64,000 nt of DNA. Origin: Clostridia bacterium (GTDB lineage: Bacteria; Bacillota; Clostridia; Monoglobales; Monoglobaceae). The position numbers were made by a program, and so were the translations under genes. Of the stretch, positions 52,036-61,916 are shown one piece after another. How positions within the stretch are numbered: the stretch's first letter is position 1; every line of letters begins with the position of its first letter. The notes beneath the pieces were generated by a model. The model did not search any database. It was not told the DNA's origin and worked only from the letters and a program-made list of their open reading frames with translations. The stretch is from assembly GCA_017397725.1 (NCBI GenBank), contig JAFQIA010000017.1, forward strand, positions 1-64,000, read 5' to 3'.

Positions 52036-54669
52036 TTATTGCATCTGTGCTTCTACCATAGGAACAACCTTGCTGAGCGCTTCTTCTGCTTTAGCGGGGT
52101 CCTTGCCGCCTGCCTGTGCAGATTCCGGCTTACCGCCGCCTCCGCCGCCCATGGTCTTGGCAACCTCAGAGATAATCTTTCCGGCGTGGATTCCCTTTGC
52201 CACAGCCGCCGCTGTCGCCATAGAAATCACATTCACCTTGGCACCATCCTTGGATGCCAGAACAATCACCGCATCGGTTTCCTTGTTCTTCAGGTTGTCG
52301 CCAACCTCACGCAGGGTATTCATATCCATACCATCCGGCATCAGCTTGGCAACCACCAGAGTCTCTCCAACCTTGACCGCATTGTTCATCACATCACCGG
52401 CAGAATCCTTTGCCATCTTGCTCTTGATGCTGTCCATCTCACGCTTTGCCTCTTTCAGTTCCTCCAGCAGGCTTTCTGCCTTGTGGTTCAGCTCTCTGGG
52501 ACTGGTCTTTAAGGTCTGCGCAGTTTCCTGAATCAACGCTTCCTTTTCTTCCAGAACCTGAATCACACCCATGCCGGTTACTGCCTCAATTCTACGCACG
52601 CCGGCTGCAACGCTGTTCTCGGACAGAATCTTGAAAAGACCTGCCTGTGCAGTGTTGCTGAGATGGGTACCGCCGCAGAACTCTACGGAATAATCGCCCA
52701 TGGAAACCACCCGAACGGTGTCGCCGTACTTCTCGCCAAACTGCGCTGTCGCGCCCAGAGATTTTGCCTCCTCAATGGGGAGTTCCTTGACGGTAATCTC
52801 CATAGCTTCCAGAATTGCCTCATTCACCTTTGCCTCAACCGCTCTCAGTTCTTCCGCAGTCATTGCCTCAAAGTGCGAGAAGTCAAAACGCAGACGCTTT
52901 GCCGTCACTTCAGAACCCGCCTGTGCCACGTGTCCGCCCAGAACTTCCTTGAGGGCCTTGTGCAACAAATGGGTGGTAGAGTGGTTCCGGCAGATTGCCA
53001 TACGATTCTTCTTGCATACAGAAAGGGTTACCTTATCGCCCTTGGAAAGGGCGCCTTCCTCTACCTTAACCATATGGAAGTAAATATCATCGCCGTTTTT
53101 CTTGGTGTCCACAACGGTAGCCTTTGCGTTGTTCGACAAGATGGAACCGATGTCGCCTGCTTGTCCGCCCATCTCTGCATAGAAGGGGGACTGCTTAACT
53201 ACCACGATTCCCTTTTCTCCTGCGCCCAAAGCGTCCACCTCTGCATTGTCACAGACAATACCAATGATTTCGGTTTCTGCCTCCAACTGGTCATAGCCTA
53301 CAAACTCGGTAGCTGCCGCCTTGATATTCACCGCAGAATCATCGTCCCAGCTGGAACCGTCTTTTCTGCCTGCTCTGGCAGTTTCCTTTTGAATTTTGAG
53401 CTGTTTGTCAAAGCCGTCACGGTCTACCTTCAATCCCTGTTCCTCACAGATTTCTACCGTCAGGTCAATGGGGAAGCCATAGGTATCATTCAGTTTGAAG
53501 GCATCTTCACCATTTAGGGTATCGCTGCCCTTGGCTTTGGTTTCTTCCATATAAGTGTTCAGGATGGCAAGTCCGCCCTCGATGGTCTTGGAGAACTTTT
53601 CTTCCTCAATCCGGATGACCTTTTTGATATAATCCCGCTTTTCATCCAGTTCGGGATAGCCCTGCTTGGATTCGTCAATGACGGTGTCTGCCACAGTATA
53701 GAGGAACTCGCCTGCAACGCCCAGCAGTCTGCCGTGGCGTGCCGCACGACGGAGCAACCGTCTTAACACGTAGCCTCTGCCCTCATTGGAGGGAATCACG
53801 CCGTCAGAAACCATCATCACGGTACTGCGGATATGGTCGGTAATCACACGGAGGGAAACGTCGGTCTTTTCATCCTGTTTGTATTCCACCCCTGCGATTT
53901 TGCAGATGTGCTTCATGGTGCTCTGTACGGTGTCCACCTCAAAGAGGTTGTTTACCCCCTGCATAATGCAAGCAAGACGTTCCAATCCCATACCGGTATC
54001 GATGTTGGGGTTTGCCAGACGGTTATAGTTTCCGTCCTCATCCTTGTCAAACTGGGTGAATACCAGATTCCAGACTTCCATAAATCTGTCACAGTCACAA
54101 CCCAGCTTACAGTCAGGCTTGCCGCAGCTATGCTCAATACCGCGGTCTACGTGGATCTCAGAACAAGGTCCGCAAGGTCCGGTTCCGTGTTCCCAGAAGT
54201 TATCCTCCTTGCCCATCTTGACAACACGCTCGGGGCTTACACCGATTTCGTTAATCCAGATATCCCGTGCCTCGTCATCCTCTTCATAGACAGTAACCCA
54301 GAGAATATCCTCCGGAATCCCCATCACCTTGGTCAAAAATTCCCAACCCCAGGAGATGGCTTCCCGCTTGAAGTAATCCCCAAAGGAGAAGTTTCCAAGC
54401 ATCTCAAAGAAGGTGCCGTGGCGGGCAGTTTTTCCCACGCACTCAATATCCGGTGTACGGATACACTTCTGGCAGGTGGTCACTCTCTTTTTGGGCGGCA
54501 CTTCTGCACCGGTAAACCACTTCTTCATGGGTGCCATACCAGAATTGATCAACAGCAAGCTGGCATCGTTTTTGGGTACCAGCGAAAAGCTGTCCAATCT
54601 CAGGCATCCCTTGGACTCAAAGAACGCCAAAAATTTCTCTCTTATTTCATTCAAACCTAATTGTTCCAT
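52036..54669 (-). CDS. alaS: Alanyl-tRNA synthetase
   Basis: This 877-aa class II synthetase charges tRNA-Ala. It has the N-terminal catalytic domain (RKFLAFFESKGC-like start, GMAPMKKWFTG), the editing domain with NHSTTHLLHKAL and VEFCGGTHL zinc/editing motifs, and the C-terminal DHHA1 domain with GGGGGGKPESAQAGG. Start ATG follows AGAGGG. The leader is about 40 nt, with no room for a T-box. The promoter at 54713-54741 lies in the end of sfsA. Confidence 0.97.
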   Translation of the reverse strand: MEQLGLNEIREKFLAFFESKGCLRLDSFSLVPKNDASLLLINSGMAPMKKWFTGAEVPPKKRVTTCQKCIRTPDIECVGKTARHGTFFEMLGNFSFGDYFKREAISWGWEFLTKVMGIPEDILWVTVYEEDDEARDIWINEIGVSPERVVKMGKEDNFWEHGTGPCGPCSEIHVDRGIEHSCGKPDCKLGCDCDRFMEVWNLVFTQFDKDEDGNYNRLANPNIDTGMGLERLACIMQGVNNLFEVDTVQSTMKHICKIAGVEYKQDEKTDVSLRVITDHIRSTVMMVSDGVIPSNEGRGYVLRRLLRRAARHGRLLGVAGEFLYTVADTVIDESKQGYPELDEKRDYIKKVIRIEEEKFSKTIEGGLAILNTYMEETKAKGSDTLNGEDAFKLNDTYGFPIDLTVEICEEQGLKVDRDGFDKQLKIQKETARAGRKDGSSWDDDSAVNIKAAATEFVGYDQLEAETEIIGIVCDNAEVDALGAGEKGIVVVKQSPFYAEMGGQAGDIGSILSNNAKATVVDTKKNGDDIYFHMVKVEEGALSKGDKVTLSVCKKNRMAICRNHSTTHLLHKALKEVLGGHVAQAGSEVTAKRLRFDFSHFEAMTAEELRAVEAKVNEAILEAMEITVKELPIEEAKSLGATAQFGEKYGDTVRVVSMGDYSVEFCGGTHLSNTAQAGLFKILSENSVAAGVRRIEAVTGMGVIQVLEEKEALIQETAQTLKTSPRELNHKAESLLEELKEAKREMDSIKSKMAKDSAGDVMNNAVKVGETLVVAKLMPDGMDMNTLREVGDNLKNKETDAVIVLASKDGAKVNVISMATAAAVAKGIHAGKIISEVAKTMGGGGGGKPESAQAGGKDPAKAEEALSKVVPMVEAQMQ

Positions 54670-54712
54670 TGTTCATCCCTCTTATCTTTGTGTTTGACAG
54701 ATTTATCTGCTT

Positions 54713-54741
54713 ATTATACCAAATTCTCCATGCTCCGTCAA
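54713..54741 (-). promoter_or_regulatory. Sigma-A promoter of alaS
   Basis: On the minus strand TTGACG (54741-54736) and TATAAT (54718-54713) are separated by 17 bp; the -35 lies in the last codons of sfsA. Confidence 0.75.
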
Positions 54742-55427
54742 GAGCGCATCAGCCGTACGGGAACAAAATCCAAAATTTCCAGACTATCCTCGGTGACGGT
54801 GCAGTTGACACAACAGACCTTGACCCCTTGCGCTTCCGCCTGCCGTAGTACATGGGCAAACTCCGGATGGGTTTCTTCATTGGGCACAAAATAGTCACAT
54901 GGCTCCATCTGTGCCACAAACAGGATATGCCCTCCATAGCCTGCCTCCAACGCCTCCATCAGTTCACGGATATGCTTGACCCCTCGCTCGGTAGGTGCAT
55001 CAGGGAACTTGAGTACCCCATCCTGCTCCAAGGTCACCCCTTTGACCTCCATAAAATGCTTTTTCCCGTCTGCCTCTACATAAAAATCAAAACGGGAATT
55101 TTGGTAGCGGCATTCGGGTTTGATATGGGTGATGTGCGCAAAATATCCGCCCCGATTCAGCCATTCCATGACCACCTTGTTGGGTGCCTGACTGTCCATA
55201 TTGATGAGGATATCCCCCTTATACACCGCAATCAAATCGTATGCCGTCTTTCGTTGGGGCGCATCTGCCTTTTGCACCAACACCCTTGCACCTTCGGTTA
55301 AGAGTTCTTTGCATCTTCCGGTGTTCTTCACATGGCAGACACAAATCTTGCTGTCAATCTCCACCTCAGCAAGGAATCGGTTGGGTCGGGAGAGGAACAC
55401 CCCCTCAAACATATTGTCGTATCGCAT
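54738..55427 (-). CDS. sfsA: SfsA DNA/RNA nuclease family protein
   Basis: This 229-aa protein has the SfsA layout: an N-terminal OB-like part (RPNRFLAEVEID, HVKNTGRCKELL) and a nuclease-like C-terminal domain with FDFYVE, MEVKGVTL and FPDAPTERG. The family was named for sugar fermentation stimulation and acts as a nuclease in vitro; its role is uncertain. It starts 4 bp after the DUF308-like gene stop. Confidence 0.92.
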   Translation of the reverse strand: MRYDNMFEGVFLSRPNRFLAEVEIDSKICVCHVKNTGRCKELLTEGARVLVQKADAPQRKTAYDLIAVYKGDILINMDSQAPNKVVMEWLNRGGYFAHITHIKPECRYQNSRFDFYVEADGKKHFMEVKGVTLEQDGVLKFPDAPTERGVKHIRELMEALEAGYGGHILFVAQMEPCDYFVPNEETHPEFAHVLRQAEAQGVKVCCVNCTVTEDSLEILDFVPVRLMRS

Positions 55428-55431
55428 AAGC

Positions 55432-55995
55432 TTATCCCTTTTGTATCAAATACCGGTACATGGTCGCCTTGAGGAAGAATCCGCAGCTCTGGACAAAAAA
55501 GATGATGCTGACCACCCGTTCCATACCTACCAAATCATCCAAAGGCTTAATCAAAGACGCTGTGCCTGATGCCAGTTCTACCCAACCAATCAAAGCAAAG
55601 CCCAGCCAACACTTCATATGGTCTTCTTTCAGCTCCAGAGAGTCAATCACCTTGACAATCCCCGAAAACAGTTCCCACATTCCAAAAAAGAAGGGAATCA
55701 GAATCGGCATACTCATCTGGTTAAACAGCGGGAAGATGGACAAAAGCATCGCCGCCATACTGTCTGCAATGAGCCACCGGGCGCCGTCCATCTCGTGGTA
55801 TTTCGCCACACAAACCACCATATTGATGATTCCGGCTGTCATCATAATCAGCCCCAAAGGTTTGGCTACCCCTACCAGATTTCCGCCGTCTGCCTGCCCC
55901 GCAAGAATACTCCCTGCAAAAAGCAGCAGCCCGATGGCAATCCAACATCCCTGTACCCAAGAAAAAGGTTGGTGATGGAAATGATGTCGTTGCAT
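55432..55995 (-). CDS. DUF308/HdeD-like small membrane protein
   Basis: This 187-aa protein has a short His-rich N-terminus (MQRHHFHHQPFSW) and about six hydrophobic segments arranged in pairs, as in HdeD/DUF308 proteins. No catalytic motif is visible. GAGGG precedes the ATG. Located between cca and sfsA in a tight operon. Function unknown; the family call rests on topology and repeated pattern. Confidence 0.6.
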   Translation of the reverse strand: MQRHHFHHQPFSWVQGCWIAIGLLLFAGSILAGQADGGNLVGVAKPLGLIMMTAGIINMVVCVAKYHEMDGARWLIADSMAAMLLSIFPLFNQMSMPILIPFFFGMWELFSGIVKVIDSLELKEDHMKCWLGFALIGWVELASGTASLIKPLDDLVGMERVVSIIFFVQSCGFFLKATMYRYLIQKG

Positions 55996-56011
55996 AGTTT
56001 TCCCTCTCGTT

Positions 56012-57358
56012 TCAAATCAGTTTCTTTTCCCGCCCATAGGCAAGAGTTTGTTTCAAGGCGGCTTCCTTTTCTACCCCCGCCAATCTCAGCTTGTGGGCAT
56101 ATGCCAAAAGCTCTCCGTAATGCGCACCGGGAAGAATCCCTGCATCCTGTAAATCCTTGCCCTCTACATAAGGTTTTTGGACGGTTTCATAAAAAATGCG
56201 CAGTCGATCTCTCAAAAATCCCTCGGCGGTGTCTGCTTGGTCCATTCCCTTGCCCGCATTATCACAAAGCGCAAGCAGAATCAAATCCTCCGGCACCATT
56301 GCCAAATCAAACATTTTGTTGGTTGCCTTCACCGATGCCGCATCCCCTGCCAGCATATTCGGGCGCATATGAAGCTCTGCAAGGTTCAAAACCTCCCGCA
56401 CCAGTTCTTTTTCCTGTGTAAGTCGTTTCAAGAACTTACGAATCAGTGGCAGACCCTCCACCTCGTGATGGTAGGCATGAAACACCCCGTCAATCTCTTT
56501 CGTCACAACAATCTTGCCAAAATCGTGAACCAGAGCGCCCAACATCAAAGCAAGGGGACTCTTTGCCAGATGCCGCCGCTCTGCCGCCGCATCCAGCACC
56601 ATCATGGTATGGGTCCACACATCCCCCTCGGGATGGTATTTGACATTCTGCTTGATGCCCCTGAGTGCCAAAACCTCGAGGAACCAAACATCCATTGCCT
56701 CCATCTCAAAAAGGGTTTCAAAAAATATCGAGGGTTTTTCTGCCTGCAAAAGTGCCTTTTTCAGTTCCTCAAACACCCGTTCTTTGGAAAGGGTGCCAAG
56801 CTTCATGGTTCTGCAAATTGCAATCGTTTCTTCTGCCACAGAAAACCCGAATCTTGCGGCAAACTGCGCCGCCCGCAACACTCTGAGGGGGTCCTCACCA
56901 AAGGAGCTGTCATTCACATGGCGCAGAATGCCCTGCGCCAAATCCTGTCTGCCGGAAAAATGGTCAACAATTTCTCCGGTCAGCACATCCTCCATCATGG
57001 CATTCATGGTAAAATCCCGCCGTTTTGCAGCTTTCTCGGTTCCAATCTTCGGGTCAATCCGCACCTCAAAATCCCGATGCCCTGCACCCACAGCTTTTTC
57101 CCGCCGCGGCAATGCAATATCGATATCATAGCCTTTGAGCAGATACACCCCAAAGCTTTTGCCAACCTCCTGCCGCTCTCCCAAGGTGTCCAGAATGGAT
57201 TCGACCGCAATGGAGGAAAGCCCATGAATCTCTATATCCAGATCCTTATTCTCTCTTCCCATCAGCTTGTCACGGACACAACCGCCTACAAAATAGGCTC
57301 TGCCGCCCTTTTGGGAAACCTTTTCGGCAATCCTTTGCGCCATTGCTCTTTCATCCAT
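56012..57358 (-). CDS. cca: CCA tRNA nucleotidyltransferase (class II, with HD domain)
   Basis: This 448-aa protein has the class II nucleotidyltransferase head (YFVGGCVRDKLMGRENKDLDIE; RRDFTMNAMM) and the RNA-binding neck (DPLRVLRAAQFAARFGF). It also has an HD phosphohydrolase-type domain (HTMMVLDAA, LVHDFGKI). It adds or repairs the 3' CCA of tRNAs; tRNA-Arg in this window already encodes CCA, so repair is the likely role for that tRNA. ATG at 57358 has GAAGG 8 nt upstream. Confidence 0.92.
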   Translation of the reverse strand: MDERAMAQRIAEKVSQKGGRAYFVGGCVRDKLMGRENKDLDIEIHGLSSIAVESILDTLGERQEVGKSFGVYLLKGYDIDIALPRREKAVGAGHRDFEVRIDPKIGTEKAAKRRDFTMNAMMEDVLTGEIVDHFSGRQDLAQGILRHVNDSSFGEDPLRVLRAAQFAARFGFSVAEETIAICRTMKLGTLSKERVFEELKKALLQAEKPSIFFETLFEMEAMDVWFLEVLALRGIKQNVKYHPEGDVWTHTMMVLDAAAERRHLAKSPLALMLGALVHDFGKIVVTKEIDGVFHAYHHEVEGLPLIRKFLKRLTQEKELVREVLNLAELHMRPNMLAGDAASVKATNKMFDLAMVPEDLILLALCDNAGKGMDQADTAEGFLRDRLRIFYETVQKPYVEGKDLQDAGILPGAHYGELLAYAHKLRLAGVEKEAALKQTLAYGREKKLI

Positions 57359-57391
57359 CCTTTTCACCTTCTTTCTTCAAAAAATTCTCGT

Positions 57392-57844
57392 TTAATACCG
57401 TTGGTCCTTTTCCCAATATTCCGCATCGGAAAATGCAAGATACGCCACAAAGATAGGGGTGAGGAAAATCAAGCCGATACCCACGCCGACGCCCTTGCCA
57501 AAGGCTTTGGAAAGCTTGATGTAGAATATCGCCTCGATGATAAAACTTGCAATCGCCGCCGCCAAGGATGCAAACATTGCTACCGTCATATCCGCGCTAT
57601 TAAGAATTTCAGCCATACTCATGGAAAGCCCCTGTTCGCCCTGGGCAGAAGTCCCTATCCCAATCAAAGCAAAGATAACCAGAATATAATAGGCATAGCG
57701 GCTCCACGCCTTGTCATAAAGCTTAAAATCCGCATAAATGGGAATCAAGCCTTTCCAACCCGGCTCTCCCATCTTTTCAAACAAACCCCAATACGATACA
57801 AGCTGTACCAATATCACCAATATGACTCCAATTGTTCCCAACAT
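57392..57844 (-). CDS. DUF5684-like small membrane protein
   Basis: This 150-aa membrane protein starts with a hydrophobic helix. It carries the EPGWKGLIPIYADFKLYDKAW block characteristic of a family of small membrane proteins (often annotated DUF5684), followed by three more hydrophobic segments. ATG at 57844 lies 8 nt after GGAGG. First gene of the cca-sfsA operon. Function unknown. Confidence 0.65.
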   Translation of the reverse strand: MLGTIGVILVILVQLVSYWGLFEKMGEPGWKGLIPIYADFKLYDKAWSRYAYYILVIFALIGIGTSAQGEQGLSMSMAEILNSADMTVAMFASLAAAIASFIIEAIFYIKLSKAFGKGVGVGIGLIFLTPIFVAYLAFSDAEYWEKDQRY

Positions 57845-57866
57845 TGCTTCCGCCTCCTTTTCTTTC

Positions 57867-57895
57867 AATATACCACAAACTCAAGCTTTGTGCAA
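57867..57895 (-). promoter_or_regulatory. Sigma-A promoter of the DUF5684-cca-DUF308-sfsA operon
   Basis: On the minus strand TTGCAC (57895-57890) and TATATT (57872-57867) are separated by 17 bp. Confidence 0.65.
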
Positions 57896-57913
57896 GGCTT
57901 TCGTTGATGCCTC

Positions 57914-57942
57914 TTGCCTATTTTCTCCCATCGTGTTATAAT
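57914..57942 (+). promoter_or_regulatory. Sigma-A promoter of metF-metH
   Basis: TTGCCT (57914-57919) and TATAAT (57937-57942) are separated by 17 bp, about 32 bp upstream of metF. I see no SAM or cobalamin riboswitch in the short leader. Confidence 0.75.
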
Positions 57943-57974
57943 AGGAAAAAATTCGTCCCAAAGAAGGTGTTTTT

Positions 57975-58850
57975 ATGAAACTTTCGGAGCTTTTTTCTGT
58001 GCCCGGTCTTTCCCTCTCCTTTGAGGTGTTTCCTCCCAAGACGGACACCGCATTCCAGTCGGTAAAAACCGCAACCGAGGAAATCGCCAAGCTACGTCCA
58101 TCCTTTATGAGCGTGACCTACGGTGCAGGTGGCGGGACCAGTCGCTATACGCTGGAGATTGCCAAAAATATTAAGGAGCATTATCAGGTTCCCACGCTGG
58201 CGCACCTGACCTGTGTTTCCTCTACCAAAGAGACAGTGAAAACCAAAATCGAGGAGATGAAGGCGGCAGGCATCCAGAATGTGATGGCACTGCGGGGAGA
58301 TTTGACCCCCGAACTGAAAAACAGCGACCGGGGCAGTTGGGATTTTCGATATGCCATTGATTTGATTCACGCCATCAAGGAAAGCGGGGCAGACTTTTGT
58401 ATCGGTGCTGCCTGCTATCCCGAAATCCATCCCGAAAGCGCGAATCAAGCCGACGACATCCGCCACCTGAAAGAAAAGGTGGATGCGGGGTGTTCCTTTT
58501 TGACCACCCAGATGTTTTTTGATAACAACCTGCTTTACAACTTCTTATACAAAATTCGCGAGGCAGGCATCACCGTTCCGGTCATCCCTGGTGTGATGCC
58601 CATCACCAACGCCAATCAGGTGGAGCGCGCCATCCATCTTTCCGGCTCCTTTATGCCCCAACGGTTTAAGAGTCTGGTGGACAAATTCGGGCACTCCCCG
58701 GCAGCGATGAAGCAGGCGGGTATCGCCTATGCCACCGACCAGATTATTGACCTGTTTGCCAACGGCATCTGCAACGTGCACGTTTACTCTATGAACAAGC
58801 CGGATGTGGCAGAAAAAATCCAGAGCAATCTGTCAGATATTTTGGGGTAA
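57975..58850 (+). CDS. metF: 5,10-methylenetetrahydrofolate reductase
   Basis: This 291-aa FAD-dependent TIM-barrel enzyme reduces methylene-THF to methyl-THF, the methyl donor for MetH. Conserved segments are LSFEVFPPKT, SVTYGAGGGTSRYT, LRGDLTPE and the FLTTQMFFDN region. AAGAAGG lies before the ATG. First gene of a three-gene methionine operon. Confidence 0.95.
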   Translation: MKLSELFSVPGLSLSFEVFPPKTDTAFQSVKTATEEIAKLRPSFMSVTYGAGGGTSRYTLEIAKNIKEHYQVPTLAHLTCVSSTKETVKTKIEEMKAAGIQNVMALRGDLTPELKNSDRGSWDFRYAIDLIHAIKESGADFCIGAACYPEIHPESANQADDIRHLKEKVDAGCSFLTTQMFFDNNLLYNFLYKIREAGITVPVIPGVMPITNANQVERAIHLSGSFMPQRFKSLVDKFGHSPAAMKQAGIAYATDQIIDLFANGICNVHVYSMNKPDVAEKIQSNLSDILG

Positions 58851-58852
58851 TT

Positions 58853-59494
58853 ATGGAACCTTTACTTGTAACCAAAACCTACGCCTTGCCCCCCGTCAAC
58901 CTCTCGGAGGTATGGCGTTATGCAGGGGTAACCACGCCGGACGATGCCCTCTCTGCCCTTTTAGAAGAATGTCTCTTAGAGGCGGAACCGCAACTTGCCC
59001 CCAAGGTATGCTATGGGGAATTCCCCTTCTCCTGTGAAGGGGACAATCTGTGTTTCGGCTTTGCCACCGTTGCCTCTGCGGATTTGAAACAGGCACTTCA
59101 AGGTTGCCAGAAAGTAATTCTTTTTGGCGCCACCATTGGCATCGGGATGGACCGGTTGATTGCAAAGTATGGCAGTCTGTCCCCCACCAAGGCATTGCTG
59201 TTTCAGGCATTGGGAGCCGAGCGGATTGAGGCGTTGTGCGACTGCTTTTGTAAGGAGTTTGCCCTTTCCCGTCGATTCAGCCCCGGCTATGGGGATTTGC
59301 CCCTATCCTTTCAAAAGGATTTGTTTCGGGTTCTGGACTGCTCCCGAAAAATCGGATTGACCTTAAATGACAGCTTGCTCATGTCCCCCTCCAAATCGGT
59401 GACCGCAATTGCAGGAACGACCGATGAAGGGTGCGTGACATCCCCCTGTGACCGATGCAACAAAAAAGATTGTAGTTTTAGGAGAAACCTATGA
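58853..59494 (+). CDS. Stand-alone MetH reactivation-domain protein
   Basis: This 213-aa protein resembles the C-terminal SAM-binding activation domain of methionine synthase, which remethylates oxidised cobalamin. RFSPGYGDLPL is the key block, and the C-terminus carries clustered cysteines (CDRCNKKDC). It starts 2 bp after metF and overlaps metH by 4 bp. It probably supplies the reactivation function missing from the neighbouring MetH. Confidence 0.87.
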   Translation: MEPLLVTKTYALPPVNLSEVWRYAGVTTPDDALSALLEECLLEAEPQLAPKVCYGEFPFSCEGDNLCFGFATVASADLKQALQGCQKVILFGATIGIGMDRLIAKYGSLSPTKALLFQALGAERIEALCDCFCKEFALSRRFSPGYGDLPLSFQKDLFRVLDCSRKIGLTLNDSLLMSPSKSVTAIAGTTDEGCVTSPCDRCNKKDCSFRRNL

Positions 59495-61902
59495 AAGTTA
59501 CGGATTATTTGAAAGACCATACCTTATACTTAGACGGCGGGACCGGAACTCTGCTGCAAGCGGCAGGGCTTGCCCCCGGTGAGCTGCCGGAGCGTTGGAA
59601 TCTGACCCATCCCGAAGTGGTAACCAAAATCCATCGGGACTATTTTGATGCGGGCAGCAATGTGGTCAGCGCCAACACCTTTGGGGCAAACCTGTTAAAA
59701 TATGACCGTGAGGAACTGGAGCAAATCATTCAGGCGGCAATGGAGAATGTCAAACTGGCACGGAGCCAGAGCAGTGCCCCGCAGGAAAAATGGGTAGCGC
59801 TGGATATTGGTCCTACCGGACGGATGTTGGCACCCTACGGCGACTTTGATTTTGAGGATGCGGTCAAGGTGTTTGCCGAAACCGTCAGACTTGCAGTCAA
59901 GTATGGTGCGGAGATTCTTTTTATCCAGACCATGAACGACAGCTATGAAACCAAAGCGGCACTGCTTGCCGCCAAAGAAAACAGCAATCTGCCTGTATTT
60001 GTGGGCAATGCTTACGGCGAGGACGGCAAGCTGATGACCGGTGCCTCCCCTGCCGCTATGGTAGCCATGTTAGAGGGCATGGGTGCCGATGCCATCGGTA
60101 TCAACTGTTCCTTAGGTCCCAAAGCACTTTCCAAGGTGACAGAAGAATATCTTGCCTACGCCTCGGTGCCGGTACTCTTAAAACCCAACGCCGGCCTTCC
60201 CAAGGTGGTAGACGGCAAGACGGTCTATGATGTATTGCCGGAGGAATTTGCAGAGGATGTGGCAACCCTGATTCAAAAAGGAGTGCGCATTGCTGGCGGT
60301 TGTTGCGGCACTACCCCCGATTATATCAAGGCACTGACCGCGCGCAGTAAGAATATCCCCCCTCTCCCTGTAACCAAAAAGGAGATTACCTGTGTTTCTT
60401 CCTATACCCACGCGGTGGTATTTGGCGAAAAACCGATTCTGATTGGAGAGCGCATCAATCCCACCGGCAAAAAGCGATTTAAGGAAGCCCTGCGGGAAAA
60501 GGATATGGACTATCTCTTAAAAGAGGGCATCGCCCAACAGGAAAAGGGCGTGCACATTCTGGATGTGAATGTGGGTCTTCCTGAAATTGATGAGGTAGCA
60601 ATGCTCACCGATGCGGTTTGCGGCTTGCAAGCCATCATTGACCTGCCTTTGCAGATTGACACCTCTGACCCTGTTGCCATGGAGGCGGCACTCCGCCGCT
60701 GCAACGGCAAGCCGATGATTAACTCAGTGAGTGGCAAAAGAGAGAGTATGGATGCCATCTTCCCCCTTGCCAAAAAGTACGGCGGCTTGGTGGTTGCCCT
60801 GACCTTAGACGAAAATGGAATCCCCGCTACTGCAGAGGGACGGCTTACCATTGCCAAAAAGATTCTTACCGTGGCAGAAAGCTACGGCATTGAGAAAAAG
60901 AACCTGATTTTTGATCCCTTGGCGCTGACCATCAGCGCAGACAAGACCGCCGGAAAAGAAACTCTTGCGGCGGTGCGCCTGATTCGCGAGGAGCTTGGCT
61001 GTCATACCTCCTTGGGGGTTTCCAATGTTTCCTTTGGACTGCCCCAGCGGGAGATTGTCAACAGCACCTTTTTTGCGCTGGCAATGGAGCAAGGCTTGTC
61101 GGCTGCCATTATGAATCCCTATTCTTTGGAAATGCAAAAGGCGTATGCCGCCTTCTGTGCCATCTCTGGCCTTGATGAAAACTGTACCGACTATATCGAG
61201 TTTGTGCAAACCCTTCCCCAGCCGGTTGCGGTTACCCCCGTGGCGGCGGAAACCACCAACCAGAGCGAAAACGGTTCTTCCCTGAACCAAGCCATCGTCA
61301 AGGGGTTAAAGGAGCAGGCGGCGCAGCATACCAAGGAATTGCTGAAAACTGTGCCTCCCCTTGAGATTATTCAAAAAGAAATCATTCCTGCACTGGATGT
61401 TGTGGGGATGGGATTTGAAAAGAAGACCGTCTACCTGCCTCAGCTTTTGATGAGTGCAGAGGCTGCCAAATCCGCCTTTGAACAAATCAAGGGAGCCATG
61501 ACCGGAGAAACATCCGCAACCAAATGTGCCTTTGTTCTTGCCACCGTCAAGGGTGATATTCACGATATCGGCAAAAACATTGTCAAGCTGCTGTTGGAAA
61601 ACTACGGCTTTATGGTCTATGACTTGGGCAAGGATGTGGAGCCTGCGGCTATTGTAGAGAAAACCAAGGAGCTCCACGCCCCCTTGGTGGGGCTCAGCGC
61701 CCTGATGACCACCACCGTCCCTGCTATGGAAGAAACCATCCGCCTCCTGCGCAAAGAGGCACCTTGGTGCAAGGTTGTGGTTGGCGGTGCGGTGCTCACC
61801 CAGGAGTATGCCGACGCCATCGGCGCAGACAAATACGCCAAAGACGCTATGGAAGCCGTCCGCTTTGCGGAAAAAATACAATGCGATTTCATGAAAATGT
61901 GA
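59491..61902 (+). CDS. metH: Cobalamin-dependent methionine synthase lacking the activation domain
   Basis: This 803-aa enzyme makes methionine from homocysteine and methyl-THF. Domains in order: homocysteine-binding barrel (zinc cysteines in GGCCGTTP, near residue 270), pterin-binding barrel (IGERINPTGKKRFKEAL), cobalamin-binding cap and Rossmann domain (DIHDIGKNIVKLLLENYGF, cobalt-ligand histidine). The fourth, reactivation domain of full-length MetH is absent and is encoded by the preceding gene, whose stop codon overlaps this ATG (ATGA). Confidence 0.95.
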   Translation: MKVTDYLKDHTLYLDGGTGTLLQAAGLAPGELPERWNLTHPEVVTKIHRDYFDAGSNVVSANTFGANLLKYDREELEQIIQAAMENVKLARSQSSAPQEKWVALDIGPTGRMLAPYGDFDFEDAVKVFAETVRLAVKYGAEILFIQTMNDSYETKAALLAAKENSNLPVFVGNAYGEDGKLMTGASPAAMVAMLEGMGADAIGINCSLGPKALSKVTEEYLAYASVPVLLKPNAGLPKVVDGKTVYDVLPEEFAEDVATLIQKGVRIAGGCCGTTPDYIKALTARSKNIPPLPVTKKEITCVSSYTHAVVFGEKPILIGERINPTGKKRFKEALREKDMDYLLKEGIAQQEKGVHILDVNVGLPEIDEVAMLTDAVCGLQAIIDLPLQIDTSDPVAMEAALRRCNGKPMINSVSGKRESMDAIFPLAKKYGGLVVALTLDENGIPATAEGRLTIAKKILTVAESYGIEKKNLIFDPLALTISADKTAGKETLAAVRLIREELGCHTSLGVSNVSFGLPQREIVNSTFFALAMEQGLSAAIMNPYSLEMQKAYAAFCAISGLDENCTDYIEFVQTLPQPVAVTPVAAETTNQSENGSSLNQAIVKGLKEQAAQHTKELLKTVPPLEIIQKEIIPALDVVGMGFEKKTVYLPQLLMSAEAAKSAFEQIKGAMTGETSATKCAFVLATVKGDIHDIGKNIVKLLLENYGFMVYDLGKDVEPAAIVEKTKELHAPLVGLSALMTTTVPAMEETIRLLRKEAPWCKVVVGGAVLTQEYADAIGADKYAKDAMEAVRFAEKIQCDFMKM

Positions 61903-61916
61903 AAAAATTTTAAGAT

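Noticed and set aside
54670..54737. T-box leader for alaS
   Set aside because: The promoter lies only about 40 nt from the start codon and there is no T-box sequence or terminator.
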